Part shown: one piece after another, positions 16,450 through 25,866 of the stretch
Layout: each line of letters begins with the position of its first letter
Numbering within the stretch: the first letter of the stretch is position 1
Source: Chloroflexota bacterium
GTDB taxonomy: Bacteria; Chloroflexota; Dehalococcoidia; Bin125
Reading direction: 5' to 3'
Assembly: GCA_028874365.1 (NCBI GenBank)
Contig: JAPPJZ010000008.1
Location: forward strand, 118,155 to 182,154
Length of the DNA stretch: 64,000 nucleotides
The notes under the pieces: model-generated
What the model saw: the letters and a program-made list of their open reading frames with translations, nothing else
Database searches by the model: none
What the model was told of the DNA's origin: nothing
Position numbers and translations under genes: made by a program

Positions 16450-17577
16450 ATGCGATGGGACTTGCCGGTTAATCTGGACTCGTGGCGTCTGCGTTGGTCG
16501 CGCTGGCGGCGTTGGCTGGTGCTGCACCTGGGCTGGTGGCGGACCGACCTGCAACTGCTGGCCAAGCGCTCGGTCTCGGAGTTTCTCGACGACCACTGCG
16601 CGCAGCTCGCCGCGTCGATGTCGTACTACGTGTTCTTCTCGCTCTTCCCGCTCGCGATCCTGGTCGTCTCGATCGCGGGCGTGCTGCTGACCGACGACGG
16701 CCTGCGCGAGCAGGTGGTCGACGGCCTGTTCGACCTGCTGCCGCTGCAGTCGGGCGCGGGCAAGGAAGACCTTGAGGCGCTGATCGAGCCGATCGCGAGC
16801 GGACGCTCGGCGGTCGGCGTGATCTCGATCCTGGGTCTGATCTGGGCGGCGACGGGCATGATGTCGGCGCTGCGATTCAGCCTGGATACAGCCTGGGATC
16901 TCGAGTTCCGCCGGCCGTTCGTGCGCGGCAAGCTGGTCGACCTGGGGCTGGTGCTGGGCGTCGGCGGCTTGCTGACGATCTCGATCGGGGCGACGGCGGT
17001 GCTGCAGGTGGGCACGGACGTGTCGGAGTCGGTGTCGGACTCGCTGGGTCCGTTCGGGGCGGAGGCGAGCGGATTCTTCCGCCTGGTGACGGTGCTGTTG
17101 CCGTTCCTGCTCACCTGGACGACCTTCACGATCATCTACAAGGTCGTGCCCAGCGTGACCACGCGCGTGCGCGATGTCGTCGCGGGAGCGCTGGTCGGCG
17201 CGTTGCTGTTCGAAGCGCTGAAACACGGATTCGCGTTCTACCTGCGCAACTTCACCAACTACGACGCGGTCTACGGCTCGTTGGGCGCCGCGATCGCGCT
17301 GCTGTTCTTCGTCTATCTCGCCGCCTGCGTGCTGCTCTTCGGCGCGGAGATTGCGGCCGAGTGGCCGCGAGTGATGTACGGCCACTATGACGAAGGGGAC
17401 GATGAAGACGAGGAAGAGGTCGGTCCGACGACGCTGCGCGAGCGGGTGCGCCAGGCGGCGGCTCGGCAGTTGATCCACGATCAACCGATTCCGTCGAATG
17501 CGCCGGACGAGGACGCCCGTGCGGCGCGTCTGGAGCGTCGCGCGGCAGAGCGCAGTGAGCGGCTCGGCGGTGAGTGA
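16450..17577 (+). CDS. YihY/virulence factor BrkB family membrane protein
   Basis: 375 aa inner-membrane protein with about six hydrophobic helices. The family entry motif is visible as DHCAQLAASMSYYVFFSLFP, then GLIWAATGMMSALRFSLDTAW, and later YGSLGAAIALLFFVYLAACV. It was once annotated as ribonuclease BN, which is wrong for this family; the true function is unclear. About 85 residues of charged cytoplasmic tail follow. ATG 16450 gives MRWDLP; an earlier ATG at 16442 is in another frame. The stop is 7 bp from the stop of convergent ileS. Confidence 0.9.
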   Translation: MRWDLPVNLDSWRLRWSRWRRWLVLHLGWWRTDLQLLAKRSVSEFLDDHCAQLAASMSYYVFFSLFPLAILVVSIAGVLLTDDGLREQVVDGLFDLLPLQSGAGKEDLEALIEPIASGRSAVGVISILGLIWAATGMMSALRFSLDTAWDLEFRRPFVRGKLVDLGLVLGVGGLLTISIGATAVLQVGTDVSESVSDSLGPFGAEASGFFRLVTVLLPFLLTWTTFTIIYKVVPSVTTRVRDVVAGALVGALLFEALKHGFAFYLRNFTNYDAVYGSLGAAIALLFFVYLAACVLLFGAEIAAEWPRVMYGHYDEGDDEDEEEVGPTTLRERVRQAAARQLIHDQPIPSNAPDEDARAARLERRAAERSERLGGE

Positions 17578-17584
17578 CGCCGGC

Positions 17585-20500
17585 TCAGGCGCGCTCGAGC
17601 GCGAGGGTGATTGCTGCCCCATCGATGTCCGCTTCAGTTCGGTGTCCGGCGAGCGCGCAGTCGGCGCCGTCGACCGAGATGGATGTCGCCAATGTCTCGG
17701 CGGCGATCAGTGATTCAAACTCTGACACAGCCGAGGCGAGATGGTCATCAGTCGACGCCATTTGCAGTGAGATTCGGTCGTCGGGATCGAGGCCCGAGTC
17801 TCGGCGCAGGGCCTGGATGCGGTTGATCACCTCGCGCGCCTTGCCCTCGGCGACTAGGTCGGCGGTGAGTTCGGTGGAGAGCTGGACGGCGCAGCGTTCG
17901 TCCTCGGCTGAGGCGGCGTCGGCGGCGGAGTCGGTGTCGACTTCGATCAGAAGATCGCCGGGCTGTAGCTCGATGCCTTCGATTTCGATCGGTTGGCCCG
18001 ACTCAGCAGCCTGGGCGATGTGCGCGGCCAGATCGGGTGAGAGGTTGCCGAGCGCCGAGCGCAGCGACGGGAGCTTCGGTCCGAGCTTCGGACCGAGCAC
18101 GCGCAGGTTCGGCTTGATCGTGTAACGGCGCGAATCGGCTGCAGCGTCGGCGAGTGTGACGGACTTGACGTTGAGTTCCTCGGCGATGGTGTCGCGGTGA
18201 CGCTCGACGGCTTCGGCGTCCTGGGCGGTGCGGACGGCGACGCTGACCGAGGGCAGCGGCTGGCGCACCTTGATCCCGGCGCCGCTGCGGGCCGAGCGTC
18301 CGAGCGAGGCGACGCGCTGCACGAGTTGCATCTCGTGGTTGAGCGGTTCGTCGATCACGGAGGCGTCGGCGACGGGCCAAGCGGCCAGATGGACCGACTC
18401 GGCGGCGTCGGAGTCGGTCTCGGCGGCCAGGTTGCGCCAGATGTCTTCGGCCAGGTAGGGGGTCATCGGGGCGAGCAGCCTGGCCAGCGTGGTCAGGACC
18501 TCGTAGAGCGTGCGATAGGCGCTCTCCTTGGCGCCGAGGTCGGCTGCGCCGCCGCTGCGGGCGGAGGACCAGAAGCGGCGGCGGCTGCGGCGCACGTACC
18601 AGTTGGAGAGCGAGTCGACGAAGCCGTCGATCTCGCGGGCGGCGGTGGTGGGATCGTAGTCGTCGAGAGCGTCGGTGACGCGGCCGACCAGGGCGTGGAG
18701 TTCGCTGATGATCCAGCGGTCCAATTCGACCGTCGGCGGCGCCGGGTCGGGATCGGGTCGCCAGCCGTCGATGTTGGCGTAGGTGACGAAGAACGAGTAG
18801 GTGTTCCAGAGGGTGTGCAGGAATCGGCGCTGGGCTTCACCGACCAGGCGGGGCGAGAAGCGTCGCGGGTTGCCGGCCGGGGAGGCGACGTAGCAGTACC
18901 AGCGCAGAGCGTCGGCGCCGGTCTCGTCGAGCACTTCCCAGGGGTCGACGACGTTGCCTTTGGACTTGGACATCTTCTCGCCGGCCTCATCGAGGATGTG
19001 GCCCAACGAGATGACGTGGCGGAAGGAGATCGGTTCGGGCACCGCCTCGGCGCGATGCAGCATGGCCGCCTCGGCGTGGAGCGAGTAGAACCAGCCTCGG
19101 GTCTGATCGACGGCCTCGCAGATGAAGTCGGCCGGGAAGCGCTCGTCGAAGCGGTCCTGGTTCTCGAACGGGTAGTGCCACTGGGCGTAGGGCATCGCGC
19201 CCGAGTCGAACCACGCGTCGGCGACTTCGGGGCAGCGCCGCGCCGTGCCGTCGCACTTCTCGCAGCCGATTTCGATCTCGTCGACGAACGGCCGGTGCGG
19301 ATCAGACAGATCCGGCTCGACGCCGCTGAACGCCCTGGCGCGTTCTCGCAACTCGTCGAAGGAGCCGACGCAGGAGACGTCGCCGCACTCGGTGCAACGC
19401 CAGAAGGGGAGCGGGGTGCCCCAGTAGCGCTCGCGGCTGACGGCCCAGTCGACGTTGTTGGCCAACCAGTCGCCGTAGCGTCCGGTGCCGGTGTGCTCGG
19501 GGTGCCAGTTGATCAGTTCGGAGTTGGAGCTGGTCAGCAGGTCCTTGGCCTGCGAGGTGGCGATGTACCAGCTCGGCTTGGCGTAGTAGAGCAAGGGTGT
19601 GTCGCAGCGCCAGCAGTATGGGTAGGTGTGCTCGTAGATGTCTTTGCGCAACAGGAGGCCACGCGACTCGAGGTCGTCCATGATGATTGGGTCGGCGTCC
19701 TTGACCCACTTGCCGACGAAGGTGGGAGCGTGTGCGGCATCCGGATTGCCGACGATGCGGCCGCTGAGGTCGACCGGCTGACGGAAGAGCAATCCGACCT
19801 CACGGCCGAGCAGGTAGTCGTCCTCGCCGAAGGCGGGCGCGATGTGGACGATGCCGGTGCCGCTCTCCATTTCGACAAAGTCGGCGGCGGCCACCTGACG
19901 CAGCGGCAGGGGTCCGTCGTCGGGCAGGCTTTCGACCAGCCGCGCGCCGTCGAAGCGGTAGGTCGGGACGCCCCATCGGTCGGGGTCGTAGAGGCCGTCG
20001 TAGGTGACGTTGACCAGGTCCGAACCTGGCACCGTGGCCACGATGGTCCGGTTCTCGATCACACCGTCCAGGGACGCGCCGACGAGTTGTTGCGCGAGAA
20101 TGAGGCGCTCGTCGGGCGAAATCTCGACGACGGCGTAAGTCTCCTCGGCGTTGAGCGCCAGGCCGGAGTTGGCGGGGAGCGTCCACGGAGTCGTGGTCCA
20201 GGCGAGGAAGTCGGTGGCGCCATCCCACTGCAGGCTGGCGGGGAGCGAGCTGTTGTGGGCGCGGAAGCGGACGGTGACGGCCTGATCGCGGACGCCGTCC
20301 TGCATGCCCTGGGAGAGCTCGTGGCTGGAGAGCGAGGATTCGCAGCGGGGGCAGTGGGGCGTGGTACGGCGAGCCTCGTAGATCAGCCCGGCGTCCCAGA
20401 GGGTCTTGAAGATCCACCAGCAGGACTCGACGTACTCGGGCGTGTAGGTGCGGTAAGCGTCGGACATGTCGATCCAGAACGCCACGCGGTCGGTCATGTC

Positions 20501-20977
20501 CTCCCACTGTTGGACGTACTCCATCACCGATTCGCGGCAGTGACGGTTGAATTCGACGATGCCGTAGTTCTCGATCGCCGGCTTGCTGTCGAGGCCGAGC
20601 ATCTTCTCGACCTCGATCTCGACGGGCAGGCCGTGGGTGTCCCAGCCGCCTTTGCGCGGGACGCGCTTGCCGCGCATGGTCTGGTAGCGGGGGAAGAGGT
20701 CCTTGAAGACGCGGGAGAGCACGTGGTGGACGCCCGGGGTGCCGTTGGCGGTGGGCGGTCCTTCGTAGAAGGAGTAGATGTCGTCTTCGGGCCGTTCGTC
20801 GACCGAGCGGCGGAAGATGTCGCGCTCGCGCCAGAACTCGCGGATGCGCTGTTCGAGCTCGAGGTGCGGCATGATCGAGCCGACGGGTCGGAAGGGCTGG
20901 TTGGCGGAGGCTGAAGTAGATGCGTCGGGTTCGCCGGGGGCGGCGTCGGTCGTCGAGTGTTTAGCTGTCTGGGCCAT
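17585..20977 (-). CDS. ileS: Isoleucyl-tRNA synthetase
   Basis: 1130 aa class I synthetase. The HIGH-type motif is in PTANGTPGVHHVLSRVFKD and the KMSKS motif is exact (KMSKSKGNVVDPW). Zinc-type cysteine pairs appear in PHCPRCESSL, CWRCDTPLLYY, RCTECGDVSC and GCEKCDGTARRC. The GPPTANG...HHV form and the long C-terminal domain mark the eukaryote-like IleRS type 2, a class known for low sensitivity to mupirocin. ATG 20977 (MAQTAKHS) is chosen; the first 40 residues are a poorly conserved polar extension, so MPHLELEQ is an alternative start. It overlaps the preceding small gene by 17 bp. Confidence 0.95.
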   Translation of the reverse strand: MAQTAKHSTTDAAPGEPDASTSASANQPFRPVGSIMPHLELEQRIREFWRERDIFRRSVDERPEDDIYSFYEGPPTANGTPGVHHVLSRVFKDLFPRYQTMRGKRVPRKGGWDTHGLPVEIEVEKMLGLDSKPAIENYGIVEFNRHCRESVMEYVQQWEDMTDRVAFWIDMSDAYRTYTPEYVESCWWIFKTLWDAGLIYEARRTTPHCPRCESSLSSHELSQGMQDGVRDQAVTVRFRAHNSSLPASLQWDGATDFLAWTTTPWTLPANSGLALNAEETYAVVEISPDERLILAQQLVGASLDGVIENRTIVATVPGSDLVNVTYDGLYDPDRWGVPTYRFDGARLVESLPDDGPLPLRQVAAADFVEMESGTGIVHIAPAFGEDDYLLGREVGLLFRQPVDLSGRIVGNPDAAHAPTFVGKWVKDADPIIMDDLESRGLLLRKDIYEHTYPYCWRCDTPLLYYAKPSWYIATSQAKDLLTSSNSELINWHPEHTGTGRYGDWLANNVDWAVSRERYWGTPLPFWRCTECGDVSCVGSFDELRERARAFSGVEPDLSDPHRPFVDEIEIGCEKCDGTARRCPEVADAWFDSGAMPYAQWHYPFENQDRFDERFPADFICEAVDQTRGWFYSLHAEAAMLHRAEAVPEPISFRHVISLGHILDEAGEKMSKSKGNVVDPWEVLDETGADALRWYCYVASPAGNPRRFSPRLVGEAQRRFLHTLWNTYSFFVTYANIDGWRPDPDPAPPTVELDRWIISELHALVGRVTDALDDYDPTTAAREIDGFVDSLSNWYVRRSRRRFWSSARSGGAADLGAKESAYRTLYEVLTTLARLLAPMTPYLAEDIWRNLAAETDSDAAESVHLAAWPVADASVIDEPLNHEMQLVQRVASLGRSARSGAGIKVRQPLPSVSVAVRTAQDAEAVERHRDTIAEELNVKSVTLADAAADSRRYTIKPNLRVLGPKLGPKLPSLRSALGNLSPDLAAHIAQAAESGQPIEIEGIELQPGDLLIEVDTDSAADAASAEDERCAVQLSTELTADLVAEGKAREVINRIQALRRDSGLDPDDRISLQMASTDDHLASAVSEFESLIAAETLATSISVDGADCALAGHRTEADIDGAAITLALERA

Positions 20978-21281
20978 CGTGTGATGAATCCTCGGGGAAT
21001 CGTTTCGCGATCTGCGCGTCGGCCAGTGCGGCGATGCGGTCGCGGGTTGGTTGGTCGAGCAGTTCGGCAGCTTCATCGAGCTGCTCGCTAATCCAGCCGC
21101 GGGCCTGTCGGGCGGAGGCAGCCTGGCCCTGGCGGCGAGACTGGTCGACCAGCGCCTGGGCGGCACGTTCGGGATAGCGCGAGACGTTGTCGGCGACCTC
21201 GGCATCGCTCGGTGGTCGAGCGGTGGGCCGGCCCTGACCGCCCATCAGGCGCATCCAGCGCTGCGCCGTCGAATTGACCAT
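20961..21281 (-). CDS. Small hypothetical protein before ileS
   Basis: 106 aa if it starts at ATG 21281; the frame has no other good start codon. Composition is helical and charged (DNVSRYPERAAQALVDQ, ISEQLDEAAELLDQPTRDRIA), with no cysteines, signal peptide or known domain. It follows the zinc-ribbon gene by 50 bp and overlaps the ileS start by 17 bp, so it is likely co-transcribed and may be coupled to ileS. The open frame continues upstream without a start codon, so the 5' end is uncertain. Confidence 0.5.
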   Translation of the reverse strand: MVNSTAQRWMRLMGGQGRPTARPPSDAEVADNVSRYPERAAQALVDQSRRQGQAASARQARGWISEQLDEAAELLDQPTRDRIAALADAQIAKRFPEDSSHDGPDS

Positions 21282-21331
21282 CTTGCTGCCGTCGTCCCTG
21301 TACGTCCAGCCGGGTGCGGGTGCGTCGATGT

Positions 21332-21805
21332 TTACGAGCGGGTGCGTTCGAAGTCCGGGATCTCGACCCCGGGCTTGGGCGGGATCAGGCCGCGGCGCAG
21401 GTCCTGGTTGATGCCCTCGACCTGGCACGGACGAATCCCCCAGCGCTGTTGTATCTCGTCCATCTGGTAGCCGAGCGTCATGATCCGCTTGACGGTGGTG
21501 CAGAAGACCGGTCGATCGCCGCGGGGCAGGAACGGGACCTCGATCATGTCGCCGCACATGGCGCAGGCGGCCGGGTGCATCTGACGCGGGGTGCGTCCGC
21601 CGAAGGAGGCGGCGCCGCCGTAGCGCACGTAGCCGGCCTCGGCCTCGGGCGAGGTGCGAATCGACTTGCGCACCGAGCGGCACTCGGGGCAGCGGACCGG
21701 GTCGTTCTGCAGCCCCTTGGACTGGTAGAACTCCTGCTCGCCGGAGGTGAAGACAAAATCGCGTCCGCAGTCGCGGCAAACGATCGAACGATCTTGCAGG
21801 GCCAT
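21332..21805 (-). CDS. Zinc-ribbon domain protein
   Basis: 157 aa. The first 50 residues form a zinc ribbon, IVCRDCGRDFVF ... VRCPECRSVRK (CxxC...CxxC), of the kind found in small bacterial zf-trcl proteins. A second cysteine set follows in ACAMCGDMIEVPFLP and VFCTTV, which may bind another zinc. The C-terminal PCQVEGINQDLRRGLI segment is unique. It starts at ATG 21805 and precedes the small gene and ileS. Probably a nucleic-acid or protein-binding adaptor; no enzyme motif is visible. Confidence 0.75.
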   Translation of the reverse strand: MALQDRSIVCRDCGRDFVFTSGEQEFYQSKGLQNDPVRCPECRSVRKSIRTSPEAEAGYVRYGGAASFGGRTPRQMHPAACAMCGDMIEVPFLPRGDRPVFCTTVKRIMTLGYQMDEIQQRWGIRPCQVEGINQDLRRGLIPPKPGVEIPDFERTRS

Positions 21806-21922
21806 GGTCACTCGCTGTGTCGTTGCGTGTTCGTTGGGGAGTCGCTGGTCGGACGTGTGAGGGACCGATCAGCGGCGGAATATGGTCAACTCTATCAGAG
21901 CCAATGGAGCGTTCCGGCGTGA

Positions 21923-23554
21923 TCATCGGCGCAATGCACGCGCGGCGACAGTCTGCACGCGGAGAATCAGTAGCTCGGCTTCGTCCTGCCGCATGATCAG
22001 GCTGAGCGCGAAGTAGACGGCGGCGCCGCCCGACACGCCGAGCAGCAGCGTGAGCCAGGAATCGCGCTCGAAATCCAGGCCGACGAGGATCTCAATCAGC
22101 AGCCAGACAAGTTGGCCCATGATCGCGGTGCCGACGATCGTCTTGAGGGTCGACAGCACCAGTGGTCGCGAAATCAACCGGCCAGCCATGGCGCGGTTGA
22201 GCAACAGCAGCAGGAGGACAAACTCGGCGATCGCGGAGATCGACAGTGCGAGGGCCAGTCCCTTGACCTCCCAGGGCCCGACGAGCAGGGCCGAGAGGAT
22301 GATGTTGAGCAGCATTGAGGCGATCGCGAGTGCGACGGGTGTGCGCGTGTCGCCGAGCACGTAGAAGCCGCGGGAGACGATCTCGATGGCCGCGTGGGCG
22401 AAGAGACCGATCGAATAGAAGAGCAGGGCATCGCTGACGAGCTGGGTCGCAGCGGCGTCGAAGGCTCCGTGTTCGAGCAGCGTGGTGACGATCGATTCGC
22501 GTAACAACAACATCCCGACGGAGGCGGGCACGGCGAGGAAGAGGGTGAAGCGGAGCGTCCGGGAGACCATCGCCTGCACGGCACGCGGTCCGCCCCGAGC
22601 CGCCTCCTCGGCCAGGCTGGGGAAGATCGCGGTCGCCAGCGACATCCCGAAGACGCCGACGGGGAACATGAGGAGGAGCCAGGCAAAGTTGAGCGCTGAG
22701 ATCGAGGTGTCGCCGACCAGCGATCCGAAGAAGGTCAGCACGATCAGGTTGATCTGCGCGGCGGCGAGACCCAGGGTTCGCGGCGCCATCAGGCGCAGCA
22801 CCTCCCTTGCTTCGACGTCGCCGAGGTTGAAGTGGAGCCCCAGCCCCGCTCTCGACGACGACAGCGCCGCCGAGAGCGCCGGTAACTGGATGATCAGGTG
22901 CAGACCGGAACCGGCGATCACGCCGATGACCAGCGCCTCGACGCCGAGTTCCTCGGGCAGCAGCAACGCGGCGAGGATGATCGCGAGGTTGTAGAGCAAG
23001 GGCGATATGGCGGGCAGGAGGAAGTGGCGGCGAGCATGGAGCATGCCGGTGAGCATGCCGCTGATCGCGAAGAGGATGGGCGAGAGCAACAGTACGCGGG
23101 TAAGGAAGACGGCGTCCTCCATGATGGCGTCCTGGATGCCCGAGTCCTCGCCGAGACCGGGGGCGAGCGCGGGCACGATCAGATCGGCAGCGAAAAACAC
23201 GGCTGCGGCCAGCGCAATCGTGCCCAGCAATACCCAGTTGAGGACGATGCTGGCCAAGCGCCAGGCTTCACGCTCGCCCCGGTTCTGCAGGACCCGCGCG
23301 TAGACCGGAATGAAGGCCGAGGCGAGCGTCGCGCCGGCGAGCAACTGAAAGACGAGGTCGGGCAGCCGCATCGCGACCCAGAAGGCGTCGAGTTCGACGG
23401 TCGCGCCGTACTCGTCAGCGATCACCACGGCTCTCGCCGCGCCGAGCAGGCGCGAGCCGAGGAAGGAGAGGCCGATCAGCAGCACGGCGCCGAGAATGGT
23501 GCTGCGGCTGCCGAAGAGGCGTCCGCCTAACGAGGTCGGAGCGTTGAGACTCAC
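21923..23554 (-). CDS. murJ: Lipid II flippase MurJ
   Basis: 543 aa with about 14 membrane helices, the MOP-superfamily pattern. Family marks include GSRLLGAARAVVIADEYG at helix 1, DAFWVAMRLPDLVFQLLAGA, ASAFIPVYARVLQNRGE and SPILFAISGMLTGMLHARR. MurJ flips the peptidoglycan precursor lipid II across the inner membrane. GTG 23554 is the likely start. Its presence, with the PBP at 31548, argues that this organism builds a peptidoglycan wall. It is divergent from rpsT. Confidence 0.93.
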   Translation of the reverse strand: MSLNAPTSLGGRLFGSRSTILGAVLLIGLSFLGSRLLGAARAVVIADEYGATVELDAFWVAMRLPDLVFQLLAGATLASAFIPVYARVLQNRGEREAWRLASIVLNWVLLGTIALAAAVFFAADLIVPALAPGLGEDSGIQDAIMEDAVFLTRVLLLSPILFAISGMLTGMLHARRHFLLPAISPLLYNLAIILAALLLPEELGVEALVIGVIAGSGLHLIIQLPALSAALSSSRAGLGLHFNLGDVEAREVLRLMAPRTLGLAAAQINLIVLTFFGSLVGDTSISALNFAWLLLMFPVGVFGMSLATAIFPSLAEEAARGGPRAVQAMVSRTLRFTLFLAVPASVGMLLLRESIVTTLLEHGAFDAAATQLVSDALLFYSIGLFAHAAIEIVSRGFYVLGDTRTPVALAIASMLLNIILSALLVGPWEVKGLALALSISAIAEFVLLLLLLNRAMAGRLISRPLVLSTLKTIVGTAIMGQLVWLLIEILVGLDFERDSWLTLLLGVSGGAAVYFALSLIMRQDEAELLILRVQTVAARALRR

Positions 23555-23639
23555 CCGTTCACTGTCGCAAACTGCAGCGAATCATGCACCCTGCGCATCA
23601 GGGAGCGTTCGGCGCGTTCTCGGCCTGGTTTGAATGCGG

Positions 23640-23667
23640 TGGACTCAGGCATATCGGCTGTTACGAT
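23640..23667 (+). promoter_or_regulatory. Possible sigma-70-type promoter of rpsT
   Basis: TGGACT (23640-23645), 16-bp spacer, TACGAT (23662-23667), each matching four of six consensus bases, about 30 bp before the rpsT start. Plausible by position only. Confidence 0.35.
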
Positions 23668-23695
23668 GAATCGGACCGAGAAAGAGGGGGTTTCC

Positions 23696-24028
23696 GTGGC
23701 CAACAAGGCTGCCGCCATCAAGTATCTGCGCCAGAGCCAAAAGCGGCGCATGCGCAACAAGCCGATTCGCACGTTCGCGCGCAGCAGTGTTCGCGACGCG
23801 CTGGACGCAATCGACGACGCCGTCGACAGCGAGGAATGGACCGACGCCGACAGCGCGATCCAGCGTGCGGTCAGCGCGCTCGACCGAGCAGCGCAGCGCG
23901 GCGTGATACACGCCAACACCGCGGCGCGGCGCAAGTCGCGGCTATTGCGTCAATACCACACATCGCGAAACCCCGACGTGGTGCGGCGTCCTCGCAGCCG
24001 ACCTCCCGAGCCGGCGCGCACGCCGTAG
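23696..24028 (+). CDS. rpsT: 30S ribosomal protein S20
   Basis: 110 aa, S20 fold. The start is GTG 23696 because a strong purine-rich site (AAAGAGGGGG, 23681-23690) sits at the right distance and the protein then begins with the family's ANKAAAIKYLRQSQKRR. The RNA-binding helices RMRNKPIRTFARSSVRDALD and NTAARRKSRLLRQY are clear. A ~25-residue basic, proline-rich tail beyond the usual end (RNPDVVRRPRSRPPEPARTP) is unusual and may be lineage-specific. S20 binds 16S rRNA early in small-subunit assembly. Confidence 0.9.
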   Translation: MANKAAAIKYLRQSQKRRMRNKPIRTFARSSVRDALDAIDDAVDSEEWTDADSAIQRAVSALDRAAQRGVIHANTAARRKSRLLRQYHTSRNPDVVRRPRSRPPEPARTP

Positions 24029-24070
24029 TTGGAGCGGCTCCAGGCCGCGCATCTCGCAACAGGTCCCCAC

Positions 24071-25105
24071 ATGCGAGCTCTGATCTTCGACCGACCCGGT
24101 GACATACGGGTCGCCGATGTGCCGTCGCCGCAGCCCGGTCCCGGAGAAGTGGTAATCGAGGTGGGCGCGGCCAGCGTTTGCGCCTCGGATCTCCGCGTCT
24201 ACCGCGGCGAGAAGTACGCCAAGCCGGGTGTGGTACCGGGCCACGAGTTCGCGGGCACGGTCGTCTCGCTGGGGGCCGGCGTGAGCGAGCTCCGCCTCGG
24301 AGATGCGGTGGCGGTGTACCCGATCATCGCCTGCGGCGGCTGCGCGTTTTGCCGCCGTGGGCTGCGCAACCGCTGTACGTCGCGACAGACGCTCGGCTAC
24401 GACGCGAACGGCGGTCTGGCCGAGCAGGTGCTGCTGCCGGCGTCGCTGGTCGCCCAGGGTCACGCGGTCAAGCTGGCCGAAGGGGCCGACTGGGGCCGCG
24501 CGGCGCTGACGGAACCGACGGCCTGCGTGTTGAACTCGCTGGAATCGTGCCGCTTCCGCGCCGGCGTGAGCGTCGCCGTGCTGGGAGCGGGACCGATGGG
24601 CTTGCTGCATGTGCTGCTCGCGCGAGCGCTCGGCGCGGCCGAAATCATCGTGGCGGAACCGGTCGCGGTGCGCCGCGCAGCCGCGGCCGAGATCGGGGCG
24701 ACGCATCTTTGCAGCGGCGATGTCGATGAGGTGCGCGCCGTGGTTGACGAAGCGACCGAGGGTAACGGCTGCGACATCGTGATCGTGTCCGTCGGATTGA
24801 ACGGCCTTACGGAGACCGCGCTGCAGGTCGCCGGTCGGCAGAGCAGCGTCAACCTGTTCGCGGGTTTCCCGCCGGAGTCGTCGGCGATCGTCGATGTCAA
24901 CGACCTGCACTACCGCGAGGTCTCGCTGACGGGCACGCAGAACGCCACGCCGGATCAGTTCCGCCGAACGGCGGCGCTGCTTCCGACGCTCGACGCGGTC
25001 GATCGGATCGTCTCTCACCGGTTCGCGTTGTCGTCGGCCGACCAGGCCTATACGTCACGCGACGACCCCGCCGTGCTCAAGACCGCGGTATTGCCGGACG
25101 CCTGA
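24071..25105 (+). CDS. Zinc-dependent medium-chain dehydrogenase (sorbitol/threonine dehydrogenase-like)
   Basis: 344 aa MDR enzyme. The catalytic zinc ligands are in ASVCASDLRVYRG (Cys) and PGHEFAG (His-Glu). The structural-zinc loop ACGGCAFCRRGLRNRC has four cysteines, and the Rossmann motif is VLGAGPMGLLHVLLA. A glutamate follows the second strand (IIVAEPVAVRR), which suggests NAD preference. The substrate is probably a polyol or secondary alcohol but is not determinable. It starts 42 bp after rpsT and is followed after 2 bp by the RodZ-like gene, so it may share an operon. Confidence 0.88.
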   Translation: MRALIFDRPGDIRVADVPSPQPGPGEVVIEVGAASVCASDLRVYRGEKYAKPGVVPGHEFAGTVVSLGAGVSELRLGDAVAVYPIIACGGCAFCRRGLRNRCTSRQTLGYDANGGLAEQVLLPASLVAQGHAVKLAEGADWGRAALTEPTACVLNSLESCRFRAGVSVAVLGAGPMGLLHVLLARALGAAEIIVAEPVAVRRAAAAEIGATHLCSGDVDEVRAVVDEATEGNGCDIVIVSVGLNGLTETALQVAGRQSSVNLFAGFPPESSAIVDVNDLHYREVSLTGTQNATPDQFRRTAALLPTLDAVDRIVSHRFALSSADQAYTSRDDPAVLKTAVLPDA

Positions 25106-25107
25106 TC

Positions 25108-25866
25108 ATGATGCGCGGGGACTACGGCTACACCGGCATCGGCGATGAGCTGCGCCAGACGAGGATTCGGCGCGGTCGGTCGATTGCGCAGGCCCACCAG
25201 GCAACGCGCATTGCGAGGCACTACCTGGAGGCGCTCGAGGAAGAGGACTGGGATCGGATGCCGGCGGCGCCGTTCGCTCGCGGGTTCCTGAGTTCGTACG
25301 CGCAATACCTGGGCCTCGACGAGGGGCCGTTGCTTGAGCGATTCCCGTTCGCGCCGAGCACGCCGGGCGAAGGCCTGGAGCTGAGCGACGAAACGATCGA
25401 GTCGTTTCAGGCGGCCGAGCGCGCGCGCGGGCCGCGAGAGGAGCTTCGGCCATCGCGGATTAGTCTGGGCCCGTGGCTGGCGGCGGCGCTGGTGATCCTG
25501 GTGATCATTGCGGGGGTCGTCGCCGTGGTCAGCCTGCGCGATGAAGTTGAACCGGTGGAGCCGGCACGGGACGTTCCTGGCATCGATGATGTGACGACGG
25601 CCGTCGAATCGGCCAGCTCCGGGACTCCGGCGAACGCCGACTTCGACCCGCTGCCCGACCTGCGGGTCTACAGCTCGCGTGAAGCGATCAACTACGTGAA
25701 GCTGCTCAACGCGCCGTTCACGGTGCTTTCGATCTATGACGACTCGCCGGTCGGCACGGTACTGGTGCAGTCGCCCGCGCCGGGCGCGGAACCGGCGGAG
25801 GATGCGGTGATCATGCTCGTGGTGAGTCTCGGACCGCGTCCCAACGGCACGGCCGGCGGCAACTGA
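25108..25866 (+). CDS. RodZ-like HTH membrane protein with a PASTA-like C-terminal domain
   Basis: 252 aa. Residues 10-75 form the RodZ/YmfM-type helix-turn-helix (IGDELRQTRIRRGRSIAQAH ... ARGFLSSYAQYLGLD). A single membrane helix follows at about 120-145 (LGPWLAAALVILVIIAGVVA). The outer C-terminal ~65 residues (LPDLRVYSSREAINYVKLLN ... GTVLVQSPAPGAEPAE) look like one PASTA repeat, a domain that binds peptidoglycan fragments. A RodZ HTH plus PASTA combination suggests a sensor or shape factor linking the cytoskeleton to the wall. Tandem ATG codons at 25108 and 25111; its stop overlaps the rimO start (TGATG). Confidence 0.8.
   Translation: MMRGDYGYTGIGDELRQTRIRRGRSIAQAHQATRIARHYLEALEEEDWDRMPAAPFARGFLSSYAQYLGLDEGPLLERFPFAPSTPGEGLELSDETIESFQAAERARGPREELRPSRISLGPWLAAALVILVIIAGVVAVVSLRDEVEPVEPARDVPGIDDVTTAVESASSGTPANADFDPLPDLRVYSSREAINYVKLLNAPFTVLSIYDDSPVGTVLVQSPAPGAEPAEDAVIMLVVSLGPRPNGTAGGN

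Noticed and set aside
16450..17577. Ribonuclease BN
   Set aside because: That name for YihY proteins came from an old mis-assignment; the protein is a multi-helix membrane protein without nuclease motifs.
18197..20914. 905-codon open frame on the plus strand
   Set aside because: It is antisense to ileS, rich in Gly/Val/Arg as expected from GC-rich complement, with no known domain.
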